Positions 40,231-52,430 of a stretch of 64,000 bases of DNA are shown here, piece after piece. Location of the stretch: the NCBI RefSeq assembly GCF_907164915.1, contig NC_061863.1:10975882-11039881 (forward strand), given 5' to 3'. A model generated the notes under the pieces. The model did not search any database. It saw only the letters and a list, made by a program, of their open reading frames with translations, and was not told the DNA's origin. Each line of letters opens with the position of its first letter. Positions within the stretch are counted from its first letter, which is position 1. Origin of the DNA: Impatiens glandulifera. Taxonomy: Eukaryota > Streptophyta > Magnoliopsida > Ericales > Balsaminaceae. The translations under genes and the position numbers were made by a program.

Positions 40231-41265
40231 ATTGAAGATATTCATGCTTTTAATCTTCAAATGAAGTTGTTTTCTCTAATTTGATTTTTATTTCTAGTTG
40301 ATGAACTATATATTAGTTCATAATTTTATTTATATATTTATGATTACCTTTGTTTCCTTATTACATTTGAGAATTGATTCAAGTACCGCTTCTTTTTATA
40401 ATACATAATTAAACTAATGTTTTATTTGCATTTGAACACATATATAATTTGTTAGTTAAGAGTTGTTAAAGATTAATCCCATACAAGTTAATGTGAAATA
40501 GTGTGCGTCAAACTTTTGAGAATTCATAAAAGAAATCAATATGAGTTTTATAACTGAATTTAAGAGTTGGTTATAAATGTTTTTAATATGTACATTACAA
40601 TGATAAAAGTGTTGGTTCACCAACAAATATGATGAAGTTTTTTTTTATACAATACTAAGTAACTAAAACATTTCTGATATAATGCCCCAAAACGATAAAA
40701 AGTTATTTTACTAAAAAAAAAAAAACATAATGCCAATTATGTACAATATTTGTGTTGCTAATAGTTGAAACCTCCTTACATTGTCACACAAAAGAGTATG
40801 TCTAAATAATTTATATGTCTCTGATTGATTGATTAATATAAATATATATATATATATATAATCAACTGAATCGAATCTTTATTATTGGATTTAATCATTC
40901 AATTTATTTTCAAGATAATAGGTTTTTTTACAAGAATGTTCACAAAACGTTCAAGTTTTGAAAAACTTCAGCAATAAAGAAAGATGCATCTCATCCTTGA
41001 TCCTACTGTAATGGACAATTTGATAAGAAATTTTTTAGAATACTAGGATAAACCTAAAATCAGGTTAGTCATATTACTTAGTTACATATATATGCGGCTA
41101 AGTGATTACTCAAAATCTTAAGGTTGGATATGATCCTACCCTTTATTTTTTGCATGTTTATTTATTCCAGGGAAGAAAGAAAACAAAACGTTGACTTACT
41201 ACTTGTTGACGAATATGATTCAATGGAGCCAAACCAAGCCGGAAATAGGTCAATTAGAAGTCATT
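39786..41265. repeat. Segmental duplication, copy A
   Basis: The sequence from TGTATACAAATTC through the MADS 3' fragment and about 1 kb downstream, to CAATGGAGCCAAACCAAGCC, is repeated in the same orientation at 62371-64000 (copy B, which runs off the window). Identity is high, with differences mainly in microsatellite length and small indels. Confidence 0.9.
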
Positions 41266-41339
41266 CATTGCTAAAACACTATTGTGACCTATAACAAATT
41301 GTGTTTATTGCTTCCTCTTTTAAGTGTTACTCATTTTTG

Positions 41340-42270
41340 TTCTACTATCTCTTTAATTAATATTAAAGTTGAAATTAATAAATCATTATTACATTATTTT
41401 ATTATTGAATTTAGTCTAAAATTTTCCTTTAAAACTAGATTTTTTAAGTAATAAATAAATTTGTTTATAGGAATATTTTGAAAACGCTTATATTTCAAAA
41501 TTTTGATGTCATTGTAAATCGTCAAAGTTTATAAAATTAAAAGTAATTCTTCTATTTTTGGTATAATATTTTCTTTAAAATCATAATTCATATTATATTA
41601 TAGTGTTTATATCTTTATTTGAATTTAGATTATATTGTGATTTCTTATTTAATTTGATATAGAAAATTTTATGAAAATAAATTGGATAAACTTTTCTAGT
41701 CAAATAATAATTTTTGATTTTATCCAAAAAAAAAAATATAATGAGAAAATGTTAAAATTAATTACAAAATATATAGATTAAAAGATTTTAATATACAAAA
41801 TTAATACAGTATAAAAATTACCTATCTAATTCTAAATCTTTCTTAATATTATGTTTCTATTAAATTTTAAATAATAAACATTAATTTTATAAAAATCTTT
41901 CCGTCAACTTATAAATCATGTCTAAAATAAAATAAAATTAGAAAGAGCAGTATTAAAAATGTTATAAATTTACAAACCCATGTGTCAAAGCAGTAAATGG
42001 CAAAGGAAGAGAATGCTTGGACTTAAAATTATACTTGCAATGACTTTACTTTTTTTATAAAAAAAAACTATTTTAATACAAATAAATTAATCTTATCCTG
42101 AAAGTAAATTCTCGTATGAATAAATTTAAACATTAAAATCAGATTCTCAATTTGTACTATATTTTTTTATGAAGTAAATATTATAAAATAAAGGTAGATT
42201 TAATTTTAGTTATATGACATTATAGATTCTGTTATAGTGATGTCTACTCTATTCGCAATATTTGTAATCA
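41340..42270. repeat. Block repeated in inverted order near 45.1-46.3 kb
   Basis: The reverse complement of 42145-42265 (GAATCTATAATGTCATATAA, CTAAAATTAAATCTACCTTT) matches 45125-45235. Further left, the TTGGATAAACTTTTCTAGT segment near 41680 matches its complement near 46120. The whole block is diverged, AT-rich and non-coding. Confidence 0.7.
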
Positions 42271-42600
42271 ACGACTAAGTATTTGAATTTTTTGTTTATC
42301 ATTGTAATATCGGTTGTGTTTAGTTCATATTGTTAATTTTTGTGTGTGTTTTTATAGCTATTTAACTATTTACAATTATAGTATGACATTATTTTGATCT
42401 TTCAAAATTTACTCTAATCTATTAATTATCATTTTCAGATATCATTAACTAATATATATCTATCAACACCAAATTTGATAAACGTGAGACATTCTTAACA
42501 ATATAAGTTCAACTTTTTAACTTACTAGTATATATATATAAATATATTTATAATAATGCTTAATTTCAATGTGTCCGGATTTCCGGATCGAGAGCTGTGG

Positions 42601-42960
42601 TTAATTTGGATATATATGTGAAAGTAATGGATACTTGAGCCACTTTCTTTGGAATTGTTGTTGGAAGTAGCGATCATGATCTTTGACTGTGTCAACAATT
42701 CGAAAGAACAATGAGCGAGACATTCGATAACTCCAACAAAACATTGTCTCCTTATACACTAGATTATCTGAAAAATAATCATTGTATAACCTACAATCGG
42801 CATTTTCACGATCAATTGATGACAATATGTCTAAGAATTGAACCACGATATAGTACTTGTTGGCTTTGTTGTTCAAGAAGTTGTTGGATGATTATGTTTT
42901 TTTATTATTGTGAACACGACATAAATTTTGTCTTTGATAAATCATCATCTGAATGAAGAA
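42601..42960 (-). pseudogene. PIF/Harbinger transposase N-terminal fragment, copy 1
   Basis: The minus-strand peptide YNDYFSDNLVY(K)ETMFCW followed by YRMSRSLFFRIVDTVKDHD is the typical start of plant PIF/Harbinger (DDE_4) transposases. It breaks off at about 42640, where it meets the dispersed repeat also seen at 4.9 and 5.2 kb. No catalytic part follows. Confidence 0.78.
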
Positions 42961-43189
42961 GACGATGAATCAATCACTAACGTTGAAATTCATTACGGAG
43001 ACGTGTAGTTTTGTAATCATTACTGTGAACACGACATAAATTTGGTTGTTTGATGAATCTTACCTGTTCATGAATCTTAAAGCCACATTTTTTAAATTAG
43101 AAACGAAGGGAAAGAAAGAAAGATAAATAGTGGATTGGACGGAAGTAAGGATGAAAAGAAGAGAGAGAGGGAGAGAAAAAAACCCGACA

Positions 43190-43968
43190 TTCATGAATAG
43201 AATGCAGAAGATAATGAGAAGCTAGTCTCAAAGAGAATATGGGAGGTAATCCGAGAAAAAGCGTTGAAAGTAGAATGAGCTCATCTCGTATGGTCAACCA
43301 AGATCATTCATCGACACCAGTTTATCCTATGACTTGCCTTCTAGGAAAGACTCAACACTCGTGACCGTATCAACAAGTATATGAACATCCCGGACGTGAG
43401 CTATCTTCTATGCAACGAATGTGAAGAAACCATTGATCACCTCTTTGGGAGCTGCAGTATAGCATTGGAAATTTGGGACATATTTTCTAAAATTCTGGAG
43501 CTGATCAGTTTCCTGAATGAATAGAAAGAAATCAAAGAAACAACACTACTCAAAGTCAAAGGAAACAGATTCGCAACAAACGTATTTAAGTTCGGCTTTG
43601 GAGAAGTAGTTTACAATATTTGGCATGAACGTAATGCGAGAGTCTATGGCAGAACCTGCAGAAGTGTTGAAGAATTATGAAGAGACATAGTCTCGGATTG
43701 TGGCACACTTGCGGGAACGTGGAGAAAAGTTCAAAGTATGGAGCATAATTGGAATATCAACAGGAATTATAATTTACCGTGTACTAAAATCATTAGAAAC
43801 TAAAACATTGTAATCATATAGTTCATTTACGTTTTTATTTTTATTCAGAATGATAGGACTTCAAAATTATTCTAGGTCTGTCTAGAATGATTTCTTAAAC
43901 TCGTATTTTTCCCTGTTTTTGGGAATTTTTAATGAAATGACGCTAAGTCTTTCCAAAAAAAAAACAAT
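43190..43968 (+). pseudogene. 5'-truncated LINE (L1-type) 3' end
   Basis: Plus-strand translation gives RLNTRDRINKYMNIPDVSYL, LCNECEETIDHLFGSC and ALEIWDIFSKILE, the zinc-binding reverse-transcriptase tail domain (zf-RVT) found at the C-terminus of plant LINEs. A 3' UTR with GATAGGACTTCAAAATTATT follows, ending in a short poly-A tract at 43957-43967. Stops interrupt the frame. The left boundary is uncertain. A shorter copy of the same family's 3' UTR lies on the minus strand at 59926-60134. Confidence 0.82.
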
Positions 43969-43974
43969 TTGAAG

Positions 43975-44225
43975 GAACAATGAGCGAGACATTCGATATC
44001 TCTAACAAAACATGGTCTCATTATACACTGGATTATCTGAAAAATAATCATTGTATAATCTACAATCGGCATTTTCACGATCACGATTGATGACAATATG
44101 TCTAGGAATTGAACCACGATGTAGTACTTGTTGACTTTGTTGTTCAAGAAGTCGATGGATGATCATGTTGTTATTATTGTGAACACGACATAAATTATGT
44201 TGTCTTTGATGAATCATCATCTGAA
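43975..44225 (-). pseudogene. PIF/Harbinger transposase N-terminal fragment, copy 2
   Basis: A second copy of the segment at 42710-42960, encoding NADCRLYNDYFSDNPVYNET on the minus strand. It is broken at the LINE poly-A junction (about 43970). The two copies together probably were one element or a duplicated one, split by the LINE. Confidence 0.75.
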
Positions 44226-44394
44226 GTAAGAAGATGATGATGAATTAGTCACTAACGTTGAATTTCATTATGGAGACTTGTAGTTCTGGATAGTGGAAAA
44301 TATATGTGATAAGTTATGAATGACTTAACAATATCAGAAGAATATGTTATGTATTTATAGTAATGTAATTTCAATATGATGGTAATATTGTCAT

Positions 44395-44545
44395 TTTCAA
44401 TCCAAATTGGTGGAGAAATAAAACCAACTTTTCAGTGTATAGTCATTTCTAATTAATTTTAGTGGAGAAATAGGATCAACTTTTCAGTGTATGATCATTT
44501 CAATTAATTTAAGTAAAGAAATGGGAAAATCTTTTCAGTGTATGG
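44395..44545. repeat. Three tandem ~60-bp units
   Basis: The motif ACTTTTCAGTGTAT(A/G)(G/A)TCATTTC recurs three times about 60 bp apart, each preceded by GTGGAGAAATA(A/G) or a variant. One diverged unit of the 17.6-19.3 kb repeat family follows (44570-44760). Confidence 0.7.
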
Positions 44546-45109
44546 TCATTTCAACATTTATCTACCAATTCAAATCAGACTTCTCATTTCGTGACATAAA
44601 CTTCACTATGGTCAAACAACTAATTTTCTCGCATACTTTAACCACCAAAATTAATTTATTTTCCAATCGACCTCTATCTCTTTACTTTACTTTTACTTCG
44701 ACAACATGTATAATTTCAACATTATACCAACAACTTGTATCAAATTTTTAATATTAAGATTTTGAGATGACATTGTAGTAATATACTATTTTATTATTTA
44801 ATGATTTCTGAAAATTATAGTTAATAAGTTAGGGTAAATTTTACAAGATCAAAATAATACGACATGGGAAGGCTCAATTTAATCCATCCTCATAAAAGAC
44901 TATATCTAGCTAATTTAAAACTCAGAAAAATTCAAAAATAGAGAAGGGAAAGACCAAGAAGCATCTGCAATCTTAAGCTTAAAGTAGTCCCGTAAATCAT
45001 AATATGAAGGTAAACTATTAACCAAAACATTGGAAAATAAAATTTAACTAAATACATATATCACTAATTACAATAAACAAAAATTCAAATACAAATATCG
45101 CGAGACTAA

Positions 45110-46620
45110 TTACCTTGATTTCGACGATATCACTATAATCGAATCTATAATGTGATATAACTAAAATTAAATCTACCTTTATTATGTAATATTTACTCAA
45201 TAATAAATATAGTACAAATTGAGAAACTATAAGAATAAGGATTGCAAATACTTGTGATGCAAAAATGCTTATTCTTATCTATATGCTTTTGATGAGAAAT
45301 AACAATAAACATAGATATATTGAAATCATATAAAGATTGTTATTTTACTACTAGCTTATATTATAATTAATATTATCAATATAATTTTGTAAATCTCATC
45401 TTAATGTTTTAAACGTATTCATACGAAGATTTACTATCTTGTCATCCAACTTCAATTAATACACAAATTATAACCATGTTTAAAAATTTGTATAATTAAT
45501 TATGGGTTTTAGTGATTTTTTTCTTCTTAAATATTTATGTTTAAAAAAAATAAAAATTAAAGATAGCATATTAATTTATAATTCTAAAAAAAATACTCTG
45601 AGGGGACTTTAATCCCAAAAGACTTATAAAATGTAATGTTTTTAATTGATAAGTATAATCATTTATAAGTTAAGACTCTTAGAATGGTTACAAATAAGTT
45701 GGTTGAATTTATATTTAATTAATTAGTTTAAATTTATTGTCAAATATTTTTGATTGAATGGTTACAATATATATATAATATAATGTAAGGATTTTTATAA
45801 ACCATTTCACATAAATTCAGAATGATTTTCTTTTATTAAGGTTGGTGAGTCTCAAATTCAAATAACCCTTTTTTTTACTTCTCTTTGTTTTTTTTGTTAG
45901 ACATGGTTTATAAGTTTAGGTAAAGATGTAAATTAAATTAATGTAAATAACTTAAAATTTAATAGAAAAAATAATATTAAGAGGATGATTTAGAATTAGG
46001 TAAGTAATTTTGAAACTGTATTAATTTTTAATATTCAATTTTTTTAATCTATATATTTTGTAATTAATTTTAATATTTTATCATTATATTTTTTTGGAAT
46101 ATATAAATTCAAAAATTATTAATTAACTAGAAAAGTTTATCCAATTTATTTTAATTAAAATTTCTATATCAAATTTAGTAAAAAAAAATACAGTATAATC
46201 TCAATTCAAATAAAGATAAAAACACTTTAATATTATATGAATTATGATTTTAAAGAAAATATTGTACCAAAAATATATAAATTATTTCTAATTTTAACTT
46301 TGACGATTTATAATGACCTCAAAATGTTGAAATTTAAGCGTTATCAAAATATTAATAAGCAAATTAATTTACTACAAAAAAATAGTTTGGAAGGAAAATA
46401 TTATTTCTGTTTTTTAAATACCAAATATTAATTGTAATTTAAACAATATAAATTTGAACCCTAAGCACAAAACAACAACTTAAGAATTTCTTTTTCTCCT
46501 ACACACAAGCTCTTCGTCTCCAACCTCACAACACTTTTTTCTTCTAGAACCACATTTATCATCGACAAATCATGAGCATCTAGGTAATAAAACTATGCTA
46601 TATGCATTGCTATTTATAAT
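45110..46620. repeat. Segmental duplication, copy of 48.29-50.23 kb
   Basis: The segment from CTTGTGATGCAAAAATG (about 45250) to CATTTATCATCGAC...CTAGGTAATA (about 46590) is repeated in the same order at about 48310-50225. The other copy carries about 470 bp of extra sequence (48530-49005). Both end in a leader-like region with an AACCCTAA telo-box (46458, 50107). No coding frame of note is present. Confidence 0.75.
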
Positions 46621-46920
46621 CTAATTTATCTGGTGTTAATGTTGATCCATTCAGTCTAATGACGTCCCTTTCACAATAACATATTTGCAACGCTAGATAA
46701 ACGAATTTTGAGCTCGCAATCGAGGAACGGTGTTTCACTCCTCAATGAAATTCGTACAAAGGTGACGAGTATGTCGTAATAGAGTTTCAACAACGATGAT
46801 AATTTCGCCCAATGATGTTGAGGAAGGAGTGACTAGATCCATTCTAATAGACATAGCTATTTCCAGCTTGATTTGGCTCCGTTGAATCTTCTTCGTCAAC
46901 AAATAGTAAGTTCAACGTTT
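46440..46920. other. Promoter/5' UTR-like fragment
   Basis: An AACCCTAA telo-box, a CT-rich leader (AAGAATTTCTTTTTCTCCTA), then TCTAGGTAATA resembling a leader exon with a splice donor. A similar fragment lies at 50095-50230. No downstream coding sequence is recognisable, so this is probably a captured or duplicated 5' end of an unknown gene. Confidence 0.35.
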
Positions 46921-47383
46921 TTGTTTTCTTTCATCTATGGAATAACTAAACATGCAATAATATATTCATTTAAGTTAGTATTCGGGTTTTTAATTAAACG
47001 AAAACAACTATTATTTATCTACACGAGACTATAACGCTAAAGATGTAGAGTTAAATTAACAAAAGAAAAACATTTTATAGAGAAGATAATAAATATATGA
47101 TTGGTTTTACACCATATTTTCAGCACACAAATACTATTTTCTTATGTGAATCACCTCTTTAAAAAAATATTATTGTCATCAATATATGTTATTACTTGTT
47201 AGAAATAAGAAGCAATACAATACTTCAATTCTATTGCATCTTCAATCATCATTCATAATTGTAATAAAGAAACAGAGATAATCATAAAGATTTGAATAAA
47301 ATTATGAACTAATATATAGTTCATCAAATAGAAATAAAAAAACAATTTAGAGAAAACAACATCATTTGAGGACTAAAATAACA

Positions 47384-48004
47384 TTATTTTCTCCCTCCAT
47401 TACTAGATCCAACTGCAGATGGATCAAACGCTGACTGCATCATCCACGGTAAGTGAACCATGTTGTTGCTGAAGTTAGATCCTCCTTGTTGGGGTTCAGG
47501 AGGATATTGATTATCATCGCGGGCTCCGTCATTGTTCATGTTTTGGGATCGGTTTCTATCGATCTCTTCAAACTTGCTAACTATGACTTGATTCATGGAA
47601 TAAAGAATTTGTAATTCAATTTGACTTAAATCGATACTACCTTCAAAAAGTTTTCCTAAATATTCAAGACCCTCAAATTTGATGTTCTTCTCCTTCAAAA
47701 TTTGCAATCTGGAGGATTCTATAGTTATCCTTTCAGAGAGGTGGACGTCTTGAGTTGTTGCTTTCTGTTCATTGGGAGGCACATTCATGAAATAAGACAT
47801 CATATCCTTCACTGCCTCATGGGATGGAAACACTTCACATGGCTCAACATTATTGGTGTTAAAGAAGGCAAATGCAATACTCACACCACAAAGAATTTCG
47901 AGTTCGCTTGCCATCTTAGAAATAGCAACTGCCCTCTTTGTTAAGAACGATTTTCTTGATTTGGCATTCTCGATAAATGTGAGCTTAACTTTTCCCCTCC
48001 TCAT
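47384..48004 (-). CDS. Type I (M-gamma-like) MADS-box protein
   Basis: This intronless 206-residue open frame is typical in layout for plant type I MADS-box factors, which act mainly in the female gametophyte and endosperm. Residues 1-55 are the MADS domain, MRRGKVKLTFIENAKSRKSF...SELEILCGVSIAFAFF. It is recognisable but poor in the basic residues expected in the recognition helix (KRAVAISKMASE where KR..GL.KKA.E is usual), so DNA binding may be altered. A predicted coiled region (about 85-140, SSRLQILKEKNIKFEGLEYL) follows, then an Asn/Pro/Gln-rich tail ending SNGGRK. There is no K-box. This is the only copy in the window without a break. Three fragmentary relatives lie at 39786, 61410 and 61890. 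Expression is not provable from sequence. Confidence 0.85.
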   Translation of the reverse strand: MRRGKVKLTFIENAKSRKSFLTKRAVAISKMASELEILCGVSIAFAFFNTNNVEPCEVFPSHEAVKDMMSYFMNVPPNEQKATTQDVHLSERITIESSRLQILKEKNIKFEGLEYLGKLFEGSIDLSQIELQILYSMNQVIVSKFEEIDRNRSQNMNNDGARDDNQYPPEPQQGGSNFSNNMVHLPWMMQSAFDPSAVGSSNGGRK

Positions 48005-48289
48005 TTTTTTGAAAATGATAAGATATATGAATTTTTTTGATATGTGTTGAATAAATTGAATTAGTGTTTGTTTATATAGTAGAAAAATTCTAATGTAAGC
48101 TAACTTTTTTAGATAAAGTTTTCATAATATTTAAAAATGTTAATAATTTTGATTTGACTTTTTTTAAATTTATTTCTTTTCAGTAATATTTCTATTTCTT
48201 ATCTTATTATAATTAACCCTTTCAATGGTCAATACTGGTATTACCAATTTTCTAAAAATATAAAACTAGTCTGATTTGTACAAATTGAA

Positions 48290-50230
48290 ATATTAAAAGA
48301 ATAAATATTACAAACACTTGTCATGCAAAAATGGATATTCTTACTTATATGTTTTTGATGAGAAATAACAATATTTATTTTTACTTTTAAAACTCTGATA
48401 ATAAATTAAAACTATATAAAGATTTCTATTTTACTGCTAGCTTATATTATAATTAATATTATCAATATAATTTTGTAAATCAGATTTTAATGTTGTAAAC
48501 ATATTTATAAGGTGATTTACTTCTAGGATAAATTTTATTTATTTTTATTAAGATAGCTGAAATAAGTTAAGACATTGAAAGTATAATTTTAAATCATTAG
48601 CCCCCCTTTGTCATTTACTGCCTTGGTTTATGGGTTGTAAATTTATAAGATTTTTATGTTCAAATTTACTAATTGTGTATGAAATTTGTTTCAAAAATAA
48701 AAAGTTAATTTATACGAGATCTAATAAATCTCTTCCAGCATTATAGAAATATTATGCATTTATTTCCATGATCTATTGAGATTCTTAATTACCTAGCTAT
48801 ATATATATTCCTTTTACTAATTCATATCTATCATTAATAATACTTTATTATGAACATTCATTTTCACATTGGTCACTAACTACCAAAAATAAAACAGATT
48901 CACACATTCCAAATTAATTACTAAGGATTAGAAAATGTTAATTATTGACCCAACAATTTTAAATCTGGTCCATTTTGACTATTGTTGGGACATGTAAACA
49001 ATAAAAGAAGTAATCATCCGAACTTCAATTAATTTACAAGTTATAAAAAAATTGAAAAATGTTTAAAATATAAGTTTTAGTGAGTTTTCTTCTTCTTAAA
49101 TTTGTGTGTGGTTTGTTTTTACAAAAATAATAGATAGCATATTAATTTATAGTTTTAAAAAATAACTCTTACTAAAATGGGGACATCAATTTTTTAAAAT
49201 GTGATGTTTTTATTGATGAACATATTCTCTTATAAGAGACTTTTATAATAATTAGATCAAGATGGTTGAATTTTATTGCTAATTAATTAGATGAAATATC
49301 TGGTCAAAAATACAAATATTTTTTTCTTGAATGGTTACAAAAATAAATTATATATATAATATAATGTAATGATTTTTATAAACCACTTCATATAAATTTG
49401 GAATAATATTTATTTTTAATGCAGTTTGACTTCTCCTTATTATTTTTTTTGTTGGTCATGGTTTAAAAGTTAAGAGAAAGATACAAAATTAAATAAATAA
49501 TTAAATATAATATTTTTGGGATAAATTCATAAATTATCATTTGACTACAAAATTTATTTAATTGGTTTACATAAAAAATTCCATATCAAATTAAATTAAG
49601 TAAACAAATAACACTTAATCTCAATACAAATGATGCTAAAAACACTTAAATATAATATAAATTATGATTTAAAGAAAATCGTGTATCAAAGATAAAATAA
49701 TTAATTCTATTTTAAATTTTCGGTTTACAATGACATCTAGATTTTAAAAAAAAAAATAGTCGTTTATAAATATTTTTATTTTTTTATATTCATCATAAAC
49801 AAATTAATTTACAACTTAAAAATGTATAGATTGGAGGAAAATTATTATACTAAATTAAAAAAATAAAACATTGCAATAATAATTTATTGATATCAATTTT
49901 AGTAATCATTTAAAGAAATGCCGAACAAAATGAGCAACACGTGAACGAGGGAGCAATAAACACAATTTCCTATTATTGTTGTTGGTTAATACATTAAAAA
50001 GAAACAAATAGGGTTTTTGTATTTATGTACATTGAATCAGTTTTATATCTTTATGCCCAATTTTTTTTAATATTAAATATTAATTATAATTTAAATAATA
50101 TAAACTTAAACCCTAAACACGACGACTACAACTTAAGAATTTCTTTGCCTCAGACCTTGCACACTTTCTTCTCCTAACTACACATTTATCATCAACTGAT
50201 CACGAGGGACTAGGTAATACAATTAAGTTA
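48290..50230. repeat. Segmental duplication, second copy
   Basis: The direct duplicate of about 45240-46620 with an extra segment at 48530-49005. That segment contains GTCATTTACTGCCTTGG, the complement of a motif near 41985, so the insert itself derives from the MADS-flanking repeat block. Confidence 0.72.
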
Positions 50231-50334
50231 TAAATATGGTCACGTTTTCAGATCTAACATACTTGCAATGCCGATAAAGCTAAAAGAAGTTTGAGTTGTT
50301 CATGAAAGAACACGCCTATAAGAAGACAACTTCC

Positions 50335-50770
50335 GATCATTGTGTGTTTGTGTAAAAATTCTCTCTTAATGACTTTATTAGTCTTTTATTTTATGTTGAT
50401 TATATGATTATTGTTGGTCAAAGTGTTGTGAGAATTAATAGGTTGAAACAAAACATAGGGGAGTACTTTGCGACGAAGGATCTTGGACCAACAAATCAAA
50501 TTAGAATTAATCGTGATAGAAAGATAAAGAAATTATGGTTGTCTCAAGAACGATATATTGTAAAAGAGTTGCAGATTCAATGTGTAGAAGGCCAATAGTG
50601 TTTCCACACCTCTTGCAACACATCTTTATACTTTAAATGATGATGAGAAAGAAGATATTAAGAATATTCCTTATGGTTATATTGTTGAAGTCTTATGTAT
50701 GGCATGGTTAGCACAAGACCAGATATTGCTCATGTCGTTGACATTGTGAGTATGTTCATTTTCAATCCAT
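50335..50770 (+). pseudogene. copia reverse transcriptase fragment
   Basis: Translation gives VDYMIIVGQSVVRINRLKQN, ATKDLGPTNQI, KKLWLSQERYIVKELQ and, in other frames, a VSTRPDIAHVV-like end. This is the copia reverse-transcriptase segment around and after the catalytic YVDD, here YVDY. It has no LTRs and several stops. It starts right after the duplicated leader fragment. Confidence 0.8.
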
Positions 50771-51640
50771 GAAAAGAACATTGGGAAGCCATAAACCACG
50801 GGTTGTGTCAAACCATAATCATTTAAATAGAATAATACATAAACTTGGACTAGGATATTCAATTTCTATTATATCCTCTAAAAGTCCATAGAGTCTGGGT
50901 CATCAGCATGCACACAAACACCACTATTATTCATGGTCACTTTGTTAGATCCAAAATATCTTGACCGCCACACAAACCCATTAACAAAGTACATGTCTTG
51001 TTGCGGGTGTTTTGGGCCCAAAAGACAAATAATACAACAATCCTTTTGAAACTAAAGGACCATGTTCCTCGACAATCTATAATATACAAGTTTACAATGA
51101 ATCATTAATGCAAAATTAAATATAATATGCAAACACACAACATATAAATTAAACTTATTTCTTCACCTTACATCGGAACCATGATGCGAATTCGCGGTCT
51201 ATTTCATCTTTTGATAAACTGGCGTTTAAATCACAAAAATCCTACATGCATGTATCAATCTCAAAATTAATTAAGATAAATTTATTAATATATATTATAA
51301 ATTTTTATTACTTGTAGTAAGGATCTACCTCTAGATAATTTAAGAGCGCGTAAATGTGAGCAACTAACATTTATTGGCTATTCAAAATTAATTTAGTTGA
51401 AGCGCCACTAGATCGTCAATATAATTGAAAATCAAAATTGAAGCATCATTATTGTTGACAAACCCTTTTGTGTTTCTTTGTGGGTGTCTCTATTTGTATT
51501 GTATGATAGATTCAATATAATACGAAGCAAATGTAGATATCTCTTCCAGAATATATGCATTACAAATTGATGCTTCAATCTTGTCTTTGTTCTTTATTTT
51601 CTACTTCACATTCTTTATCTGCAAACAAATAAATAAAAAA
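50771..51640. other. Unassigned sequence between two element fragments
   Basis: It may include the missing C-terminal end of the Harbinger transposase that follows, but I could not recognise it. No intact frame is present. Confidence 0.35.
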
Positions 51641-52330
51641 ATTTCACTTGAATTTGTACAAAATATTTTAAAATGTCTTGAAATTACTTACTTGACATAG
51701 GATGTGGAAAACGATAATGAGGATCACTTATAACGATTTCCAAAATTCCAGCATCACGGGCAGATCCTTCCCAACCAACTAAGGCATACATAAAACACAT
51801 ATCGAAATCACATACCACAAATATATTTTGATTCAAATAACTTTTACGTCCAATATACTTGATAATTTCTTCTATGGACCCAAAAATTTTGACATGTGTA
51901 CCACCTATTACACCTATACAATTCTATATAATAAAAATTTATTAGAGATAGTTAAAGATAAATTTTAAATAATAATATTGAAAAGTTTAGTAAATTTTTT
52001 TACCTTAAAATATTTGTATTTCTCTTCTCTTAATTTTGGAGGAACGATTGTTTGATCCACCGGTAAGATTTGGGAGTTAGCCATTAGAACTATATTGACT
52101 TTAAAACAAGATAAAATGTCTATTGATTGTTTCGGTGCTATACTTGAACCACGTCTAATTTGACAAAGTTGTTGCATGTTGTCCAACTTGCCTTAAAAAC
52201 ATTGCGAGTGATTCATATGGAAAAAGATCCTTATTTTGATTGTTGAATCCATACTTAGTAGTGAGCTCATTAACCAACGTATTAAATGCAACCGTATCCA
52301 TACAGAACTCAAATAAACATGATTTTAGAT
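51640..52330 (-). pseudogene. PIF/Harbinger transposase pseudogene
   Basis: Minus-strand pieces in order: a KYGFNNQNKDLFPYESLAMF-like N-terminal helix region (52250-52160), IDILSCFKVNIVLMANSQIL and TIVPPKLREEKYKYFK (52186-52000). After an intron at about 51995-51925 come CIGVIGGTHVKIFGSIEE and FVVCDFDMCFMYALVGWEGS ARDAGIL (51920-51740). This is the DDE_4 core in which the usual GxIDGTH carries Gly in place of the catalytic Asp. Stops and frame changes occur. The order and the intron position fit plant HARBI1-like transposases. Confidence 0.82.
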
Positions 52331-52430
52331 TTTGCAGGATATCTTGGACTAATAAAAATCCTTTTGCTTAAACTCAATGACCCATTCTCTCGAAATAGAT
52401 ATTTGTATCATCTTCAAACCTATCATCTAA

